A DNA stretch of 64,000 nucleotides from Strigamia acuminata (Eukaryota > Arthropoda > Chilopoda > Geophilomorpha > Linotaeniidae), in the NCBI GenBank assembly GCA_949358305.1, contig OX442320.1, positions 7,580,259 to 7,644,258 on the forward strand. The letters are read 5' to 3'. The translations under genes were made by a program, and so were the position numbers. The first letter of the stretch is position 1. Each line of letters begins with the position of its first letter. Shown one piece after another: positions 46,543-58,102 of the stretch. The notes beneath the pieces are model-generated. The model saw nothing but the letters and a program-made list of their open reading frames with translations. It ran no database searches and was not told the origin of the DNA.

Positions 46543-47340
46543 CGGTAAGTTGTGCTTTTAAAAAATGTTAACTCTTTGTCTTTATTATTTATTGTTTTTG
46601 TTGTTGTTTGTATTCGCAGGTCTGCATTTCTCGGCGCAAACAAGGGGGCTAAATGATCTCTCAAACCGAGCTTCGCGGAACGAAATCAGATGATAAAAGA
46701 TTCGTGACACAGCACGTGAAGTTAGTAAATTTTGCCGAGTTTTTATTGATTTTATTAAAAAAAATTCTGCGCCATCTGTGGGCAATTGTATGTGACTAAA
46801 AGTTGTTTTTAGTTCGAATTTAGCTCGCAGAGGGCAAGCTCATTAAATATTCAAAATATGCGCAGACACGTGACGTAATATTCTTTCTTTGTTTGAAAAT
46901 TTTTCAGTTCTTCCAGGAAACGGTGGAGTGCGAACGTTCAAGGTAAGCTCTTTGTTTAGTCATATTTCTACTAATTTATATAGCAGTACTTTGTCCGCTC
47001 AGTTAAATTAAGGTCTTTATTCGAAATATCGTTAACAAATTTATTTACGCTTGTTGTTGCGTCCATTTTAATTTTGCTTGTTGTTGCGTCCATTTTAATT
47101 TCGCTTTTTTATGGTTACGAATTTCCTTATTTACCTTCATTTTATTTGTATATGTATGTTGATTCCATTTTGTACTTAATTTTGTAATTAATATTTATTT
47201 ATTTTTATTTTGCTAGGAGTGAAAATTGAAGACATGGCGAGCTACTTACGTCTGGCAAATAGAGTACGCCGAGAGAGCTATTGGAAGAAACTTCGCATTT
47301 CTTGTTCATTCATTGTTTATTGGATTTAAATAAATGTATT
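46543..47340 (+). other. Probable 3' untranslated exons of the acidic-protein transcript
   Basis: Splice-signal-bounded segments follow the stop: one from 46621, 46917-46942 (acceptor TTCCAG, donor AAG|GTAAGC), and from 47217 (acceptor TTGCTAG) to an AATAAA at 47329-47334. No long coding frame passes through them. They end just before the polypyrimidine satellite. Confidence 0.4.
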
Positions 47341-48182
47341 TTTTTTCTTTTATTTCTTCTTTACTTTCTTTCTCCTCCATTTTCCTTTCCTTTCCTTCTC
47401 TTCCCCTCCCACTTTCCTTTTCTTTCCTTCTCTCCCCTTTCCTTTCCTTCTCTCCCCTTTCCCTCCATTTTCCTTTCCTTTCCTTCTCTTCCCATTTTCC
47501 TTTCCTTTCCTTCTCTTCCCATTCCTTTCCTTCTCTTCCCATTCCTTTCCTTCTCTTCCCATTTTCCTTTCCTTTCCTTTCCTTCTCTTCCAATTTTTTT
47601 TTCCTTTCCTTTCCTTCTCTTCCCATCTTCCTTTCCTTTCCTTTCCTTCTCTTCCCATTTTCCTTTCCTTTCCTTTCCTTCTCTTCCCATTTTCCTTTCC
47701 TTTCCTTCTCTTCCCATTTTCCTTTCCTTTCCTTCTCTTCCCATTTTCCTTTCCTTTCCTTCTCTTCCCATTTTCCTTTCCTTTCCTTCTCTTCCCATTT
47801 TCCTTTCCTTTCCTTCCCATTTTCCTTCCCATTCCTTTCCTTCTCTCCTCTCTTTCCCTCCATTTTCCTTTCCTTCTCTTCTCTCCTCTCCTCCATTTTC
47901 CTTTCCTTTCCTTCTCTTCCCATTTTCCTTTCCTTTCCTTCTCTTCCCTTCTCTTCCCATTTTCCTTTCCTTTCCTTCCCATTTTCCTTCCCATTCCTTT
48001 CCTTCTCTCCTCTCTTTCCCTCCATTTTCCTTTCCTTCTCTTCTCTCCTCTCCTCCATTTTCCTTTCCTTTCCTTCTCTTCCCATTTTCCTTTCCTTTCC
48101 TTCTCTTCCCTTCTCTTCCCATTTTCCTTTCCTTTCCTTCTCTTCCCATTTTCCTTTCCTTTCCTTCTCTTCCCTCCTTCCC
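47340..48182. repeat. 840-bp polypyrimidine satellite
   Basis: The plus strand is almost only C and T. It is built from a roughly 27-bp unit (CCCATTTTCCTTTCCTTTCC plus TTCTCTT) and truncated variants. A longer block of about 180 bp is itself duplicated (47.81-47.94 vs 47.98-48.12 kb). The long ORFs in all frames are low-complexity artefacts. Confidence 0.92.
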
Positions 48183-48685
48183 ACGATATTAAAAATTTAA
48201 AAATTTATAATCGTTCTTCGATATTAAAAATTTTTCTAAGTCAATAATGACTTTTCGGCGATGGAGGTGGTGCATTTGGAATAATTGGTTCATAAGAAAA
48301 TAAAAAAAAGCTATTAAAAGAATATTTTATTTTCTGGTTTACAAAATGAATTTTTAGACACGAAGAAGAAAAAGGACTTGGAGAAGGGATGGAATGGGAA
48401 TAAAGTAATGGATGAAATGTGAAGGAAATAAAGGAATGGATAGCGTGAAGAAAATGAATAAAATATGGAATATACCGTACAATCAATCAAACAATAAAAT
48501 ACACAATAAAATTTTAATATAATATAAGAAAATTCTCCATGATTCGGATCGCCGTAGTCCTGCTTGAGTTGTCAGTCCCATATCAAAATTCGTCGTAGTC
48601 CTAAAAGTAAAAACGAGAATAAGTGAAATGAACATAAAGAATTAAACTTTTAAAAAAAATAGAACAAACTCAAAGAAGAAAAGCA

Positions 48686-49037
48686 TTTACGGCGGACACG
48701 GGAAAACGAACAAAGAATTTACGGCGGACACGGGAAAACGAACAAAGAATTTACGGCGGACACGGGAAAACGAACAAAGAATTTACGGCGGACACGGGAA
48801 AACGAACAAAGAATTTACGGCGGACACGGGAAAACGAACAAAGAATTTACGGCGGACACGGGAAAACGAACAAAGAATTTACGGCGGACACGGGAAAACG
48901 AACAAAGAATTTACGGCGGACACGGGAAAACGAACAAAGATTTTACGGCGGACACGGGAAAACGAACAAAGATTTTACGGCGGACACGGGAAAACGAACA
49001 AAGAATTTACGGCGGACACGGGAAAACGAACAAAGAA
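48686..49037. repeat. Minisatellite of 11 x 32 bp
   Basis: Eleven uninterrupted copies of TTTACGGCGGACACGGGAAA plus ACGAACAAAGAA start every 32 bp from 48686. Two adjacent copies share one A-to-T change (near 48940 and 48972). Each unit is CpG-containing in an otherwise AT-rich region. There are no unique spacers, so this is not a CRISPR array. Confidence 0.92.
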
Positions 49038-49365
49038 TTAAACTTAAAAATTATAGACAAATAACTAAAAGAAAAGCAATAATGGCGGACAAGACTGGCT
49101 CAATTAAATAAATCCTAGTAACAACATAAAACTATGCCAACTAATGAAAAACTAAAATGGCGAATATCTTCACAAATAAAAAATGACTAAACGAAAAACA
49201 AAAATTAAATTAACTGAGGAAAATTTTAAAAAAATTTGATACTTACTTCGTTGTCGAATGTCGAATGACAAATGGAATTTTCCTAGCACGCAATCACATG
49301 TCCTAATTTGCATGCAGTGTCGCCACTCGTCATGTGACTTCCTCCTAGCGGCGACTCATCACAAG

Positions 49366-51355
49366 CTAGTTGGAGAGGACGAGAGGACGATATCCAATGC
49401 TCTGCCGGAACACATCTGAAAACAAAGAAAAAATTTTTTAAGGTAAATATAAAAGTATTACTTTTAATGCAGGCTATTTTTAATACCATGTTTCTTTTTT
49501 TGCTAGGTCAATTTGGACAAACAATGGAAGAAAAGCACCTAAAATGTAAGTAAATCATTTTTAATGAGCTACTTCATTTTCTAATTAAATAATTTTTCGT
49601 TTTCTTTAGGCCACTGTGGACGAGCGACCAACAGAAATCTTTATAGAAGAATACATAAAATTCTACGCTTTAAAAATAAAATTAAAAATGTACTAAAGTC
49701 AATATTGAAAAATAAAATTGAAAATATAATATATATTAAATATAAAAGCAGACAAATTTTTTCACAAACAACTTCCTCGCATAAAATAAAATGTGCTACG
49801 AAATTTTTCATCAAAAAAAAAAAACAAAAAAAAACACCAGAAAAAGCTTACACCCCAGGTTTAAGCTGTCGGGGACAGCTACCACTCGCAACCGGAAAAA
49901 CTCCGTTAAGCCGCAGTGCCTTCTTTTAAAAGACCCAGGGCCTAGGGGCCCAATCCTAGGCCCTGGAAAATAATCTTACCTGCAGTCTTCTTGATGTCTT
50001 CATCCTTCAGTCTGGTGGTGTTGGTGACTCTGAAATAGAAATAAATACAATTAAACATAGGACAGAACAGGACAACACAATTTAAACTTTATTATAAATA
50101 AAAACATGCAACAAATAAAGCTAAAAGCGCTCATCTCAGCACCATTTACGCAGTAAAAGGTGCGAGGGCCCCTAACACACACAACTTAATCTAAAACAAC
50201 ACAGCCAATGCGCAGCTTATAACTAAAACTTAAAACTAACAAATAATACATGAAACAAATAAAGCTAAGAGCGCTCATCTCAGCACCATTTAAGCAATAA
50301 AAGGTGCGAGGGCCCCTAACACACAAAAATTAATTTAACTTAACCTAAAACAACACAGCCAATGCGCAACTTATAACCTTAAAACTAATAATAATAAAAA
50401 ATCACAAGTACGGTACAGCAAATTCCACTAAACAGACACAGCAATGATAATAATGATACATAATTAGAAAAATAATTATAAATTTAAAGTGAAATTAGAA
50501 GCTGCGGAAATGATGAAATGGCGTCCAGAAATCTTCAAATTGTTGTCCCAAATTGTTGTCCCGAATCGTTAATTCAATTTATCCACACAATAGCAAAAAA
50601 AGAAAAAGAAAAACCAAAGCCATTAATAACTAATAAAACTACGACTTACAAAAATGTAACTCACGGACGTATGCGAGCAGTTTTCATGTTCAAAAGTTCA
50701 TTGTCGTAAGCAATGGCGACGGAAACTGTAGACAATGAAAAATATATAAAGTACTAATTCGAGTGCACGATAAAAGAAAATATCATGAGAAAAATAAAAC
50801 GCCAGAATAAATATTAAAGCAATAACTAAAATTAAAATTAAACTTGCCGTACGTGTGCGAGCAACGTTGTTTATCCTTATCGTAGGGGCAGCTAAAACTA
50901 AAGAAAGAAAATATGTAGGCCTAATAAATCTAGAAACAACGAAAAAATATGCAGACCTGAAAAAATATGTAGGCCTAAATCAATAAGCGAAGAAAAATAT
51001 GTAGGCCTAAAATAATATGTAGGCCTAAAATAACATGTCGGCCTAAAATAACATGTCGGCATAAAGAAACATGTCGGACTTTTAAAATATGTAGGCCTAA
51101 ATAACAAATTCATGTGTGATAATAGAAAATGTCACTTACCGACGAGTCGTAATCCGCTTCCATCGCTTCCATCCTGTTTCGTATCTCATTAAATTTTCTT
51201 GAATAATTAATAAGGGAAGATTTCGTCAAGATAAAACTGCCGTTTTCACTTTCAAACTTGGAAAAAATCGATGAATAGTTAATGAGCAATTTTAGGCTCT
51301 TTTCTACTCACGCCATTTTTCGAACGTCACTTCCAGAAAATACTGCCATCGCCAT
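49366..51355 (-). CDS. Possible small multi-exon gene, frame partly uncertain
   Basis: Minus-strand segments with good splice signals are 51355-51312 (ATGGCGATGG..., donor GTGAGT), about 51236-51140 (donor TCG|GTAAGT), 50884-50850 (GC donor GCAAGT), 50725-50665, 50029-49980 and 49415-49366 (TAG). The last three join in a single open frame (SVAIAYDNELLNMK, VTNTTRLKDEDIKKTA, VFRQSIGYRPLVLSN). The second encodes KFNEIRNRMEAMEADYDSS. Linking the first three to the rest needs a poor acceptor inside the third. A 3' exon may follow near 48599-48540. No domain recognised; it could also be partly noncoding. Confidence 0.35.
49866..49970. other. Two perfect hairpins
   Basis: AGCTGTC-GGG-GACAGCT (about 49864-49880) is a 7-bp stem with a 3-nt loop. 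CCAGGGCCTAGG ... CCTAGGCCCTGG (about 49935-49966) is a perfect 12-bp stem with an 8-nt loop. They lie in the last intron of the candidate minus-strand gene. A structured RNA or a short foldback repeat would both fit. Confidence 0.55.
50105..50392. repeat. Tandem duplication, 2 x 144 bp
   Basis: Units start at 50105 and 50249. Shared blocks include AGCGCTCATCTCAGCACCAT, AAAAGGTGCGAGGGCCCCTA and AACAACACAGCCAATGCGCA, with a few substitutions and small indels. No coding sequence is seen. Confidence 0.85.
50910..51105. repeat. Degenerate AATATGTAGGCCTAAA repeats
   Basis: Seven or more loosely spaced copies of ATATGTAGGCCTAAA / ACATGTCGGCCTAAA lie in about 190 bp. The core AGGCCT is a palindrome. 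TAGGCCTA-type words also occur singly elsewhere (e.g. 12811, 16108, 29931). Confidence 0.75.
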
Positions 51356-51473
51356 CTGCCGTCAATAAGACAAAACTAAGAACGTAAACCTTGCTAGAAA
51401 AACAAAAAAATTAAGTTATGTGAATATCTTTGACACGGAACAAATGAATATTAATACATATTAAACTTAAGAA

Positions 51474-51905
51474 TCAAATTTGTTTTGAATCGCACTGAAT
51501 ATTATGTGAAAAGCGATGGCGCCATCTCGGAATTTTTCTACATTCTTACAAAGTTCTCACGAAATCCAATAGATGGCAGATCGGTTAATACACATCACGT
51601 ACCCATACCATAATGCCCATACTATGCTTCAAATGATGGTTTAATTAATTAGCGATGACGTACGACTTCTTGCAGGAATCTACAATTTTCAAATAAAAAT
51701 TAGATTTGTTTCGATCAGTCGGATTAATTTTAGTGTTGCAATATTCGTACATATTAAACATGAATAATAAATTCGTTTCGAGTCGCACTGACAAGTGAAT
51801 ATTACCTAGAATACGCTGGCACCATCTCGGACTATTTGTACGAACTTGTAAAACACTTGACGAAATCGAATAAATGGCAGATCAGTTTTGAATCGCAGTT
51901 TCAAA
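51474..51905. repeat. Diverged tandem duplication of about 300 bp
   Basis: Segments 51474-51600 and 51768-51900 share, in order, TTTCGA/TTTTGA-GTCGCACTGA, TGAATATTA, GGCGCCATCTCGGA / GGCACCATCTCGGA, and ATAGATGGCAGATC / ATAAATGGCAGATC. They are offset by about 296 bp. No coding frame is common to both. Confidence 0.6.
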
Positions 51906-52182
51906 ACAATCTGCACGATACCGCAGCAGAATTTAGTGACATCTCGTCTCGTCGGTGACCTGCAACCGAAACAAAAAATAAAATAAATCAAAGAGTAAAA
52001 AACTTGTTAAAAACACTTGCACAAATCTTTGGCAAAAAAATTAAAAAAAGCAATGTAACAAAGTACAAATATCAAAAATGAAAAATAAACATATAAATTG
52101 CCCAGAATTCAATTCTCTCGTATATATTTAATTAAAAACTGCTGTAATTGCTTTTCACTTTTCACCAAGTAAATTTTTCGTT

Positions 52183-52700
52183 ACATGTACGTATATAACT
52201 TATGTATACTCTAGACCGATTAATTGTCCTAAATGGAACCTACGGTATACGAACTCGGTAATAATGTTCTATTTCAGCCGGGAAGAACATCGAAAGAAAA
52301 AGGGACGGAAATGAAAGAAAAAGGGACGGAAATGAAAGAATAAGGGACGGAAATGAAAGAATAAGGGACGGAAATGAAAGAATAAGGGACGGAAATGAAA
52401 GAATAAGGGACGGAAATGAAAGAATAAGGGACGGCAATGAAAGGAGAAGGGACGGAAATGAAAAAGACAGGGACGGGGGCGGAACTGTAAATGTGCATCA
52501 AATTTATTTATCAATAATTTTTGAACTCATAAAGTTTATACCACCATAATTTTTGTCACCTTTCCAAACTTATGAAAAGCAGTCGTATATATATTCTAGA
52601 ACGATTATTAATTGTCCTAAATGTAACCTACGGTATACAAACTCGGTAATGTTCTATTTCAGCCGCGAAGAACATCGAATAAGCGAAGGAGCACAAGTGT
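52183..52700. repeat. Minisatellite 9 x 21 bp inside a roughly 95-bp direct duplication
   Basis: GGGACGG recurs every 21 bp from 52302 to 52470 (unit GGGACGGAAATGAAAGAATAA). The array is bounded by two copies of a segment containing ATTAATTGTCCTAAATG, CCTACGGTATAC, ACTCGGTAA and TGTTCTATTTCAGCCG (52216-52290 and 52605-52680). Confidence 0.88.
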
Positions 52701-54600
52701 CCTGATCGTTTCTTTTAGAATTCTTCTCATCTTCCTAATTGGTGATTACTTCACATTTTTCCATCTAACCTAAAAAAAAGTTGCTTATTTTTCCGTCATC
52801 ATAGTAATAGTTCCAATTGGTCAAGGTTAATGCTCACTGCAAGCACTCACCGAAATGACCCCATTTCATTATGCAATTTGTTTACCTTTTTTATACATAC
52901 TAAAATTTGCGAAAAACACTTGAGTTTGCTTCTCGCACGCATCGGATCAATGTAGAGATATGGAAACAACATTCATCAACATTGCGCATGATGAAATTAG
53001 TTGGGAATCAGAGATCGCTACGCCCGAACGGCGCGATGAATCGCGGTGAATCTTTGTTTACAGCATGTAGAAAATCAGATTAGATACGGGAATAGATCCT
53101 CCTATCTTACTCTTCTTTCATCTAAATAACAGAACGGTGTAAAAATCAAGCTACAAAATAAATCTAATTACTTTTCCCGTTTAAATTCCCTCTTTTTCTT
53201 ACCTCATAACACTGAAAGTGGCTCGGCCGCTCGGCTTTATCGCCATTTTGTTGATATCGAATGACGTATTTGTTGCTACAAAAAATTGCGAAGTTAATAA
53301 CAATTCTCACGAGAGTGCACCATATAACTTACGGTGCATTATTCGGAGCATTTCGAATGTAGAAAGAGCCCATTTAAAATTATTTCAATCTATGAAAAAA
53401 ATTTTTTTTGGAAATCTAACCATATTTACAGTATTTTCAACAACAATACTTATTTTTATTTACCAGATCTATTATTTTATTTCACTTTCCGTTACCTGAA
53501 TGTTGTAAGAAGCGAAATTTCTTTCAAGAACAACAAGTGACATCATTCAAGAGCAGCCGCTTATGTTGACATTAAGTTGCATTTGTTGTGGCGCTGCTGT
53601 CGCACAAGGAACTCTTCCCTGCAGGGCAATTGCAATCCACTACAATTTAAGATTTTTGATTCGAGCAACTATCTACTAAAGGTAAGACAACAATATCTAT
53701 TTTTTACAATAAATTACCTGCATTTTGAAAATTATTTTTCACTAATATTTCACAAAATAAAAAAAAACCTAAACCCTTTCTTAAAAATAAATAAACACAC
53801 ACTCTGTGCCTGGCACCTCAAGTTGAATGGAGGACACACTTGGTCAAGGTGGTTAAATTTTTACCTCTGAAGTCATAGTTATCAGATTAATTCATTTTTA
53901 AGAGCAAAAATTCTGCTTTACTCCAGTTTACTTGATTTTATTTGCAGTGTTGTTCAGTTTGTTTCTTCATATTTTATTCATGGAATGCAGTTATGACAAT
54001 ATGACATAAAAGAGTGAATCAATGACATTAACTCACCTTTATTAAGATAAATATCCGTCTTTTTGTCATGCATATTAGTTTAGAATTTCAAATACAGTCG
54101 CACCTTTAAAACGGTTTTGTTTTATTCGTAGTAAGGAAAAATAGAATAAAAAGGAGGAGACTTGTTCTTGACACACATCCTCAATACCATATAGTAATAA
54201 ATTGCTAATAAAAACCATCAAATTATTAGAGTGGAATAAACTTTAGCACAACTTAATACAAAGAAAAAAATATTTGATTATTTGGAAATGTTTTTATTTG
54301 TACATTTTTTTTATCTAGTAATAATAGTAACTAGGTTATTTACGATAGAAAATGGTGCCACTTGTGTACTATAATTTAAATTTATACAGAAAATCACTTA
54401 TTACATAAACCAAATGTCATGTGATGCTACTGGAAATTTCCATTAACTATATAAGCAACATAATTGAGCTTAACCAAGCAAAACTGGTAACAAACAAGCA
54501 AGCCTAAAACCAATTTGAAATTTTAATCATTATTGCAACACAGAATGTGTGTGTATACATATAACGTATACATATACCGGTATTTATACACACACTCGAG
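52700..54600. other. Intergenic region upstream of the first SLC22 gene
   Basis: Mostly AT-rich. A donor-like ACTAAAG|GTAAGAC at 53681/53682 follows a GC-richer segment and may end a noncoding leader exon. Short open stretches at 53218 and 53577 lack ATG starts in good context and I do not support them as genes. Confidence 0.4.
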
Positions 54601-54601
54601 C

Positions 54602-54609
54602 TATAAAAA
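54602..54609 (+). promoter_or_regulatory. TATA box of the first SLC22-like gene
   Basis: TATAAAAA at 54602-54609 predicts a start near 54633. The acceptor at 54753-54754 just before the coding start suggests that a spliced leader exon can be used as well. Confidence 0.45.
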
Positions 54610-54775
54610 GGATCCTTAAAACTGGTTTTGTTTCTTTTTATCACTTCAACACAAAGCCATAATTAGTAGTCAAAATGATAGATCAAAGAGAATTTGTTTG
54701 TTTTTCAATGAAATCCCAATATTTGACGTTCTATTTCTGTTCCATTCATTCCAGCTTGGATGTTGCCATCGAAAA

Positions 54776-57700
54776 ATGACAGCGAGCATCGAAATTTTCA
54801 TTCGTTGCCTCGGCAACCCGGGAAATTACCAACTCCTGGTCTTTGTGCTTCTAGCATGCAACTTTTTCCCAATCGCTTTTAACAATTTCGTAATGACTTT
54901 TTATGTGGCCGAACCAGAGTTTTATTGTAAAGTATGTATTATTCTTTCAAAAAAACCACCTGCAATTTAATTATATAAATCGTAATTCATTAAAATTCAA
55001 CGTTTTTGTTCCTTTTTTTGCAGATGCCTCAAGGTTGGGCCTGGCATAGCAATGCTTCAATCCCTATAATCACCACAAATGGAATTAGCAAATTTGATAA
55101 TTGCCACATGTATAAGGACCCAGAGAACCATGCCCTTGGAAACAAGAAATGCATTTACGGATACAATTTTAAATTGGCACCGCCAGAATGGCCGATAGTC
55201 GCTGAGGTACGGAATAAAACAATGCACACACGCATAAAACTATATTTTATATCTCTGCCAAGGTCAAAACTTATTTTTTTTTAATATTCATCACACATGA
55301 ATGACACAATTAGCACTAAATCCTGAAAAATTACGAAAAGTTGATGCTTTATGTATACAAATTAAGTCATAAATCAACAGTTGAATTGGTGTTGTTTACT
55401 CATACGATTAACATCAACATAATTCTAGCTACAAAATTACCACTGTTTTCACTTCTTACATGTCTCAACGGCTTCTATTGTTGTCGCATTCTCTACCGTG
55501 ACTCTTGATTTCCTCCCAAACATGACAATCACTTTTGTCAAGTTCCCGCTTGTCAAAATAGAAGCATTTCGTAAATTTATGCGCAACAAATTTAATCTAT
55601 TCATTTATTTTTCAGTGGAACCTTGTCTGCAGCAATAAATACCTGACGAATGTGGCGACGCTGCTGTATTTTGTTGGTTGTCTATTTGGAGCTTTATTCA
55701 GCGGAACTTTAGCTGAGAAATACGGGCGGAGAAACGTCATGTTGTGTTGTCTGATGAGTCAACTCATTGTTGGCTTTTCGATCTTCTTTGTCAAACAATT
55801 CTTTTTGTTCGTTGCGTTGCGAACTATTCAAGGAATGTTCATCCAAGTAAACAATTTTCTCATTCAATTCGAATTGTTATTTGATATTTTGTTTGTTTTT
55901 CAAGGGTTTGGAATGTGTTTCAATAGTGTTGGCTGTGGAATTGTTCCCTCCGAAGTATCGCACGCTTGCAGGTTGTTCATGTTTCCTCGTGTACGCATGC
56001 GCGATGATGTTTCTATCGCTTTTGAGTTATTGCATTCAGCATTGGCAATTTATACAAATATCCATTAGTTTACCCAGTCTTATTGCAATTTCATACTTCT
56101 GGTTAAGTAATTTAAACTTTGGTTTAATAATTTAATTAATAAATAATTTTATTTTTTAAAATTTCAGGTTGGTGCCAGAATCATTGAGATATTTATTGGT
56201 CAATCAAAAACTAGAAGAAGTCGGAGCAGTGTTGAAGACTTATGCATTGTTCATTGCAGTCCCTGCAAATTCTAATTCAAGCACTAAAGCAATTTGCAAA
56301 CACATTAAAATGGAATCTAATTTGGCGTTTGATGCGAGAGATCTGATCAAATCGGCTGTTTTAAGGAGACATACATTGTTCCATTCATTTTGTTGGTAAA
56401 TAAAACTGATTATCATTTGTCTACGTAAATTATTAATCGTTATATTTGTCTTAGGCTATCAGCATTTCTCATGTACTTCAGTCTTTCGCGCTTCATCCCT
56501 AATTTAAACTCCGATAAATACCTCAACTTTTTCTTCATTGGCCTCGTGGAATTCTTATCCCATTCCATTGCCTTGTTGGCGTTTCATAAATTCGGGAGAC
56601 GAAGACCACTTTTCATCCTCTTTATATGCAGTGGCATTTTAAGCATCACCTCAGTTTTAGTTGACCACTTAGCCAAAAGTAATTTTTTAAAAAAAAATTG
56701 ATTTTGTATTTATTTATTTATTTAATTTCTTTCCTAGGTCGTTTATCCACCTTAAAATTTTCAGTTAGTTTAGCAGTTATAGGAAAAATGTGCATCACAG
56801 CTTGCATATCTGGATTATACATTTTTAGTTGCGAAACATTTCCCACAATAATAAGGTAAATTAATAGCAAAGTAAACAAAGCAAATATTAATTATTATTT
56901 GAATAGGACAATTGGAATCGGAATATGTGCAGCTGCTAAAATATCCGGTGCTCTTCTGGCCCCATTAATTCAACTATTGGTAAATCCAGCGTTTTGTTAT
57001 TTAATCAACGCAATACTTATAATAAAATTCTATATTCCAGGGAGAACACACCCTAAAAGCCATCCCCATAATACTTGTTGGAGCAATTGCACTCGTAGCG
57101 GCGTTTGTTGTACTTATGTTACCAGAAACACACACGAAATCCTTACCTGATTTGATCGTCGAATGCGACCATCTTCGTAAACAAAAAGCCATCTCCCCAA
57201 TGGTGGATAAACGAAGCAGCACTTCCGGCAAAGTGACGTTATACGATCATCCGCTAACGCCACCTATCAAGAGGTCAACACTGGAAGGAAATTCAAAGAC
57301 CAAGGATGAGAGTAGTGATGAAGACGAGGTGACACAAGCGACTGTCGAAACCAAAACTGTGACAATCGATGTGGAAACTCAAGAAAATAGCGACAAACAG
57401 ATTGTTAGTGAAGAAGAAGAGGAAAACGAAGAAAAAGTATGTGTAAATAGTCGTTGCGTGAGGTTTTTAGGGATCGAAGTGATGGAGAACGAACCGAGAG
57501 TTCGGAAAAAAGCATCGGTAAATAGTGACGAACGGCGCGTTAGATTCGCGAATGTTGTTCGCGGTATTGCGAGGATCGGAGCAGAGTGCAAGGATGATGT
57601 TAATTCAAGTGCCATTTCCGATTCCGAGGATATAAATGAAGCAAACACGAAACCTGTGTTTGGTATTTTGAAAAAATCGAGCCAAGATGAAAGTGAGAAG

Positions 57701-57859
57701 AAAATAATTGACAGTCCTCATCCGTCGAGGAAGAATTTACGGCGGGAAAGTGACGAAACGATTACTGCGAACTGTTTGGAGCCAATAGAAAGGAAGGAGA
57801 TAGAAAACCACGTGTTGTCGCGGCGGAAGGACAGTGTATACCAAATGAAGTGTGTTTGA
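54776..57859 (+). CDS. SLC22-type organic ion transporter with long acidic C-terminal tail
   Basis: Nine exons join in phase: 54776-54931, 55024-55206, 55616-55846, 55905-56101, 56168-56395, 56455-56678, 56738-56855, 56907-56979 and 57041-57859, giving 742 residues. It is a plasma-membrane major facilitator of the organic cation/anion transporter group. It starts with the typical LGNPGNYQ N-terminus, then TM1, the large extracellular loop, the MFS loop GTLAEKYGRRN after TM2, a GLECVSIVLAVELFPPKYR segment, and the PESLRYLL loop after TM6. Family members are usually about 550 residues. Here the tail after the last helix (from about residue 495) adds about 245 acidic, charged residues. They contain RVRF (636-639) and CVRF, which resemble PP1-docking motifs. 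The substrate cannot be told. Confidence 0.9.
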
Positions 57860-58102
57860 TTATTGATCAATTTCAAGTGTATTTATTAGTTGCACATTTA
57901 TGTATTCTTGTGGAATATAAATTAGAATCCTATATATAACATTTTAAACTGTGATTTTATGTACCGTAATTTAAGTGTGAATAATCATGACGTTGTAGTC
58001 ACTGAAAAGATATTGAATGAAAAAAAATAATATAAATTCATTTATAGGCCAGTGAAATAATAAAATAATTTCAGTGTAAAATTATTATTTTTTTTTAAAA
58101 AC

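Noticed and set aside
47281-48200. ORFs of 200-300 codons in several frames on both strands
   Set aside because: They are translations of the polypyrimidine satellite (Phe/Ser/Pro or Lys/Glu/Gly only).
48686-49037. CRISPR-like array
   Set aside because: The 32-bp units are directly adjacent with no unique spacers and there are no cas genes; it is a eukaryotic minisatellite.
52269-52514. Minus-strand ORFs with FISVPYS repeats
   Set aside because: The 21-bp period keeps three frames open by chance; no start context or neighbouring exons.
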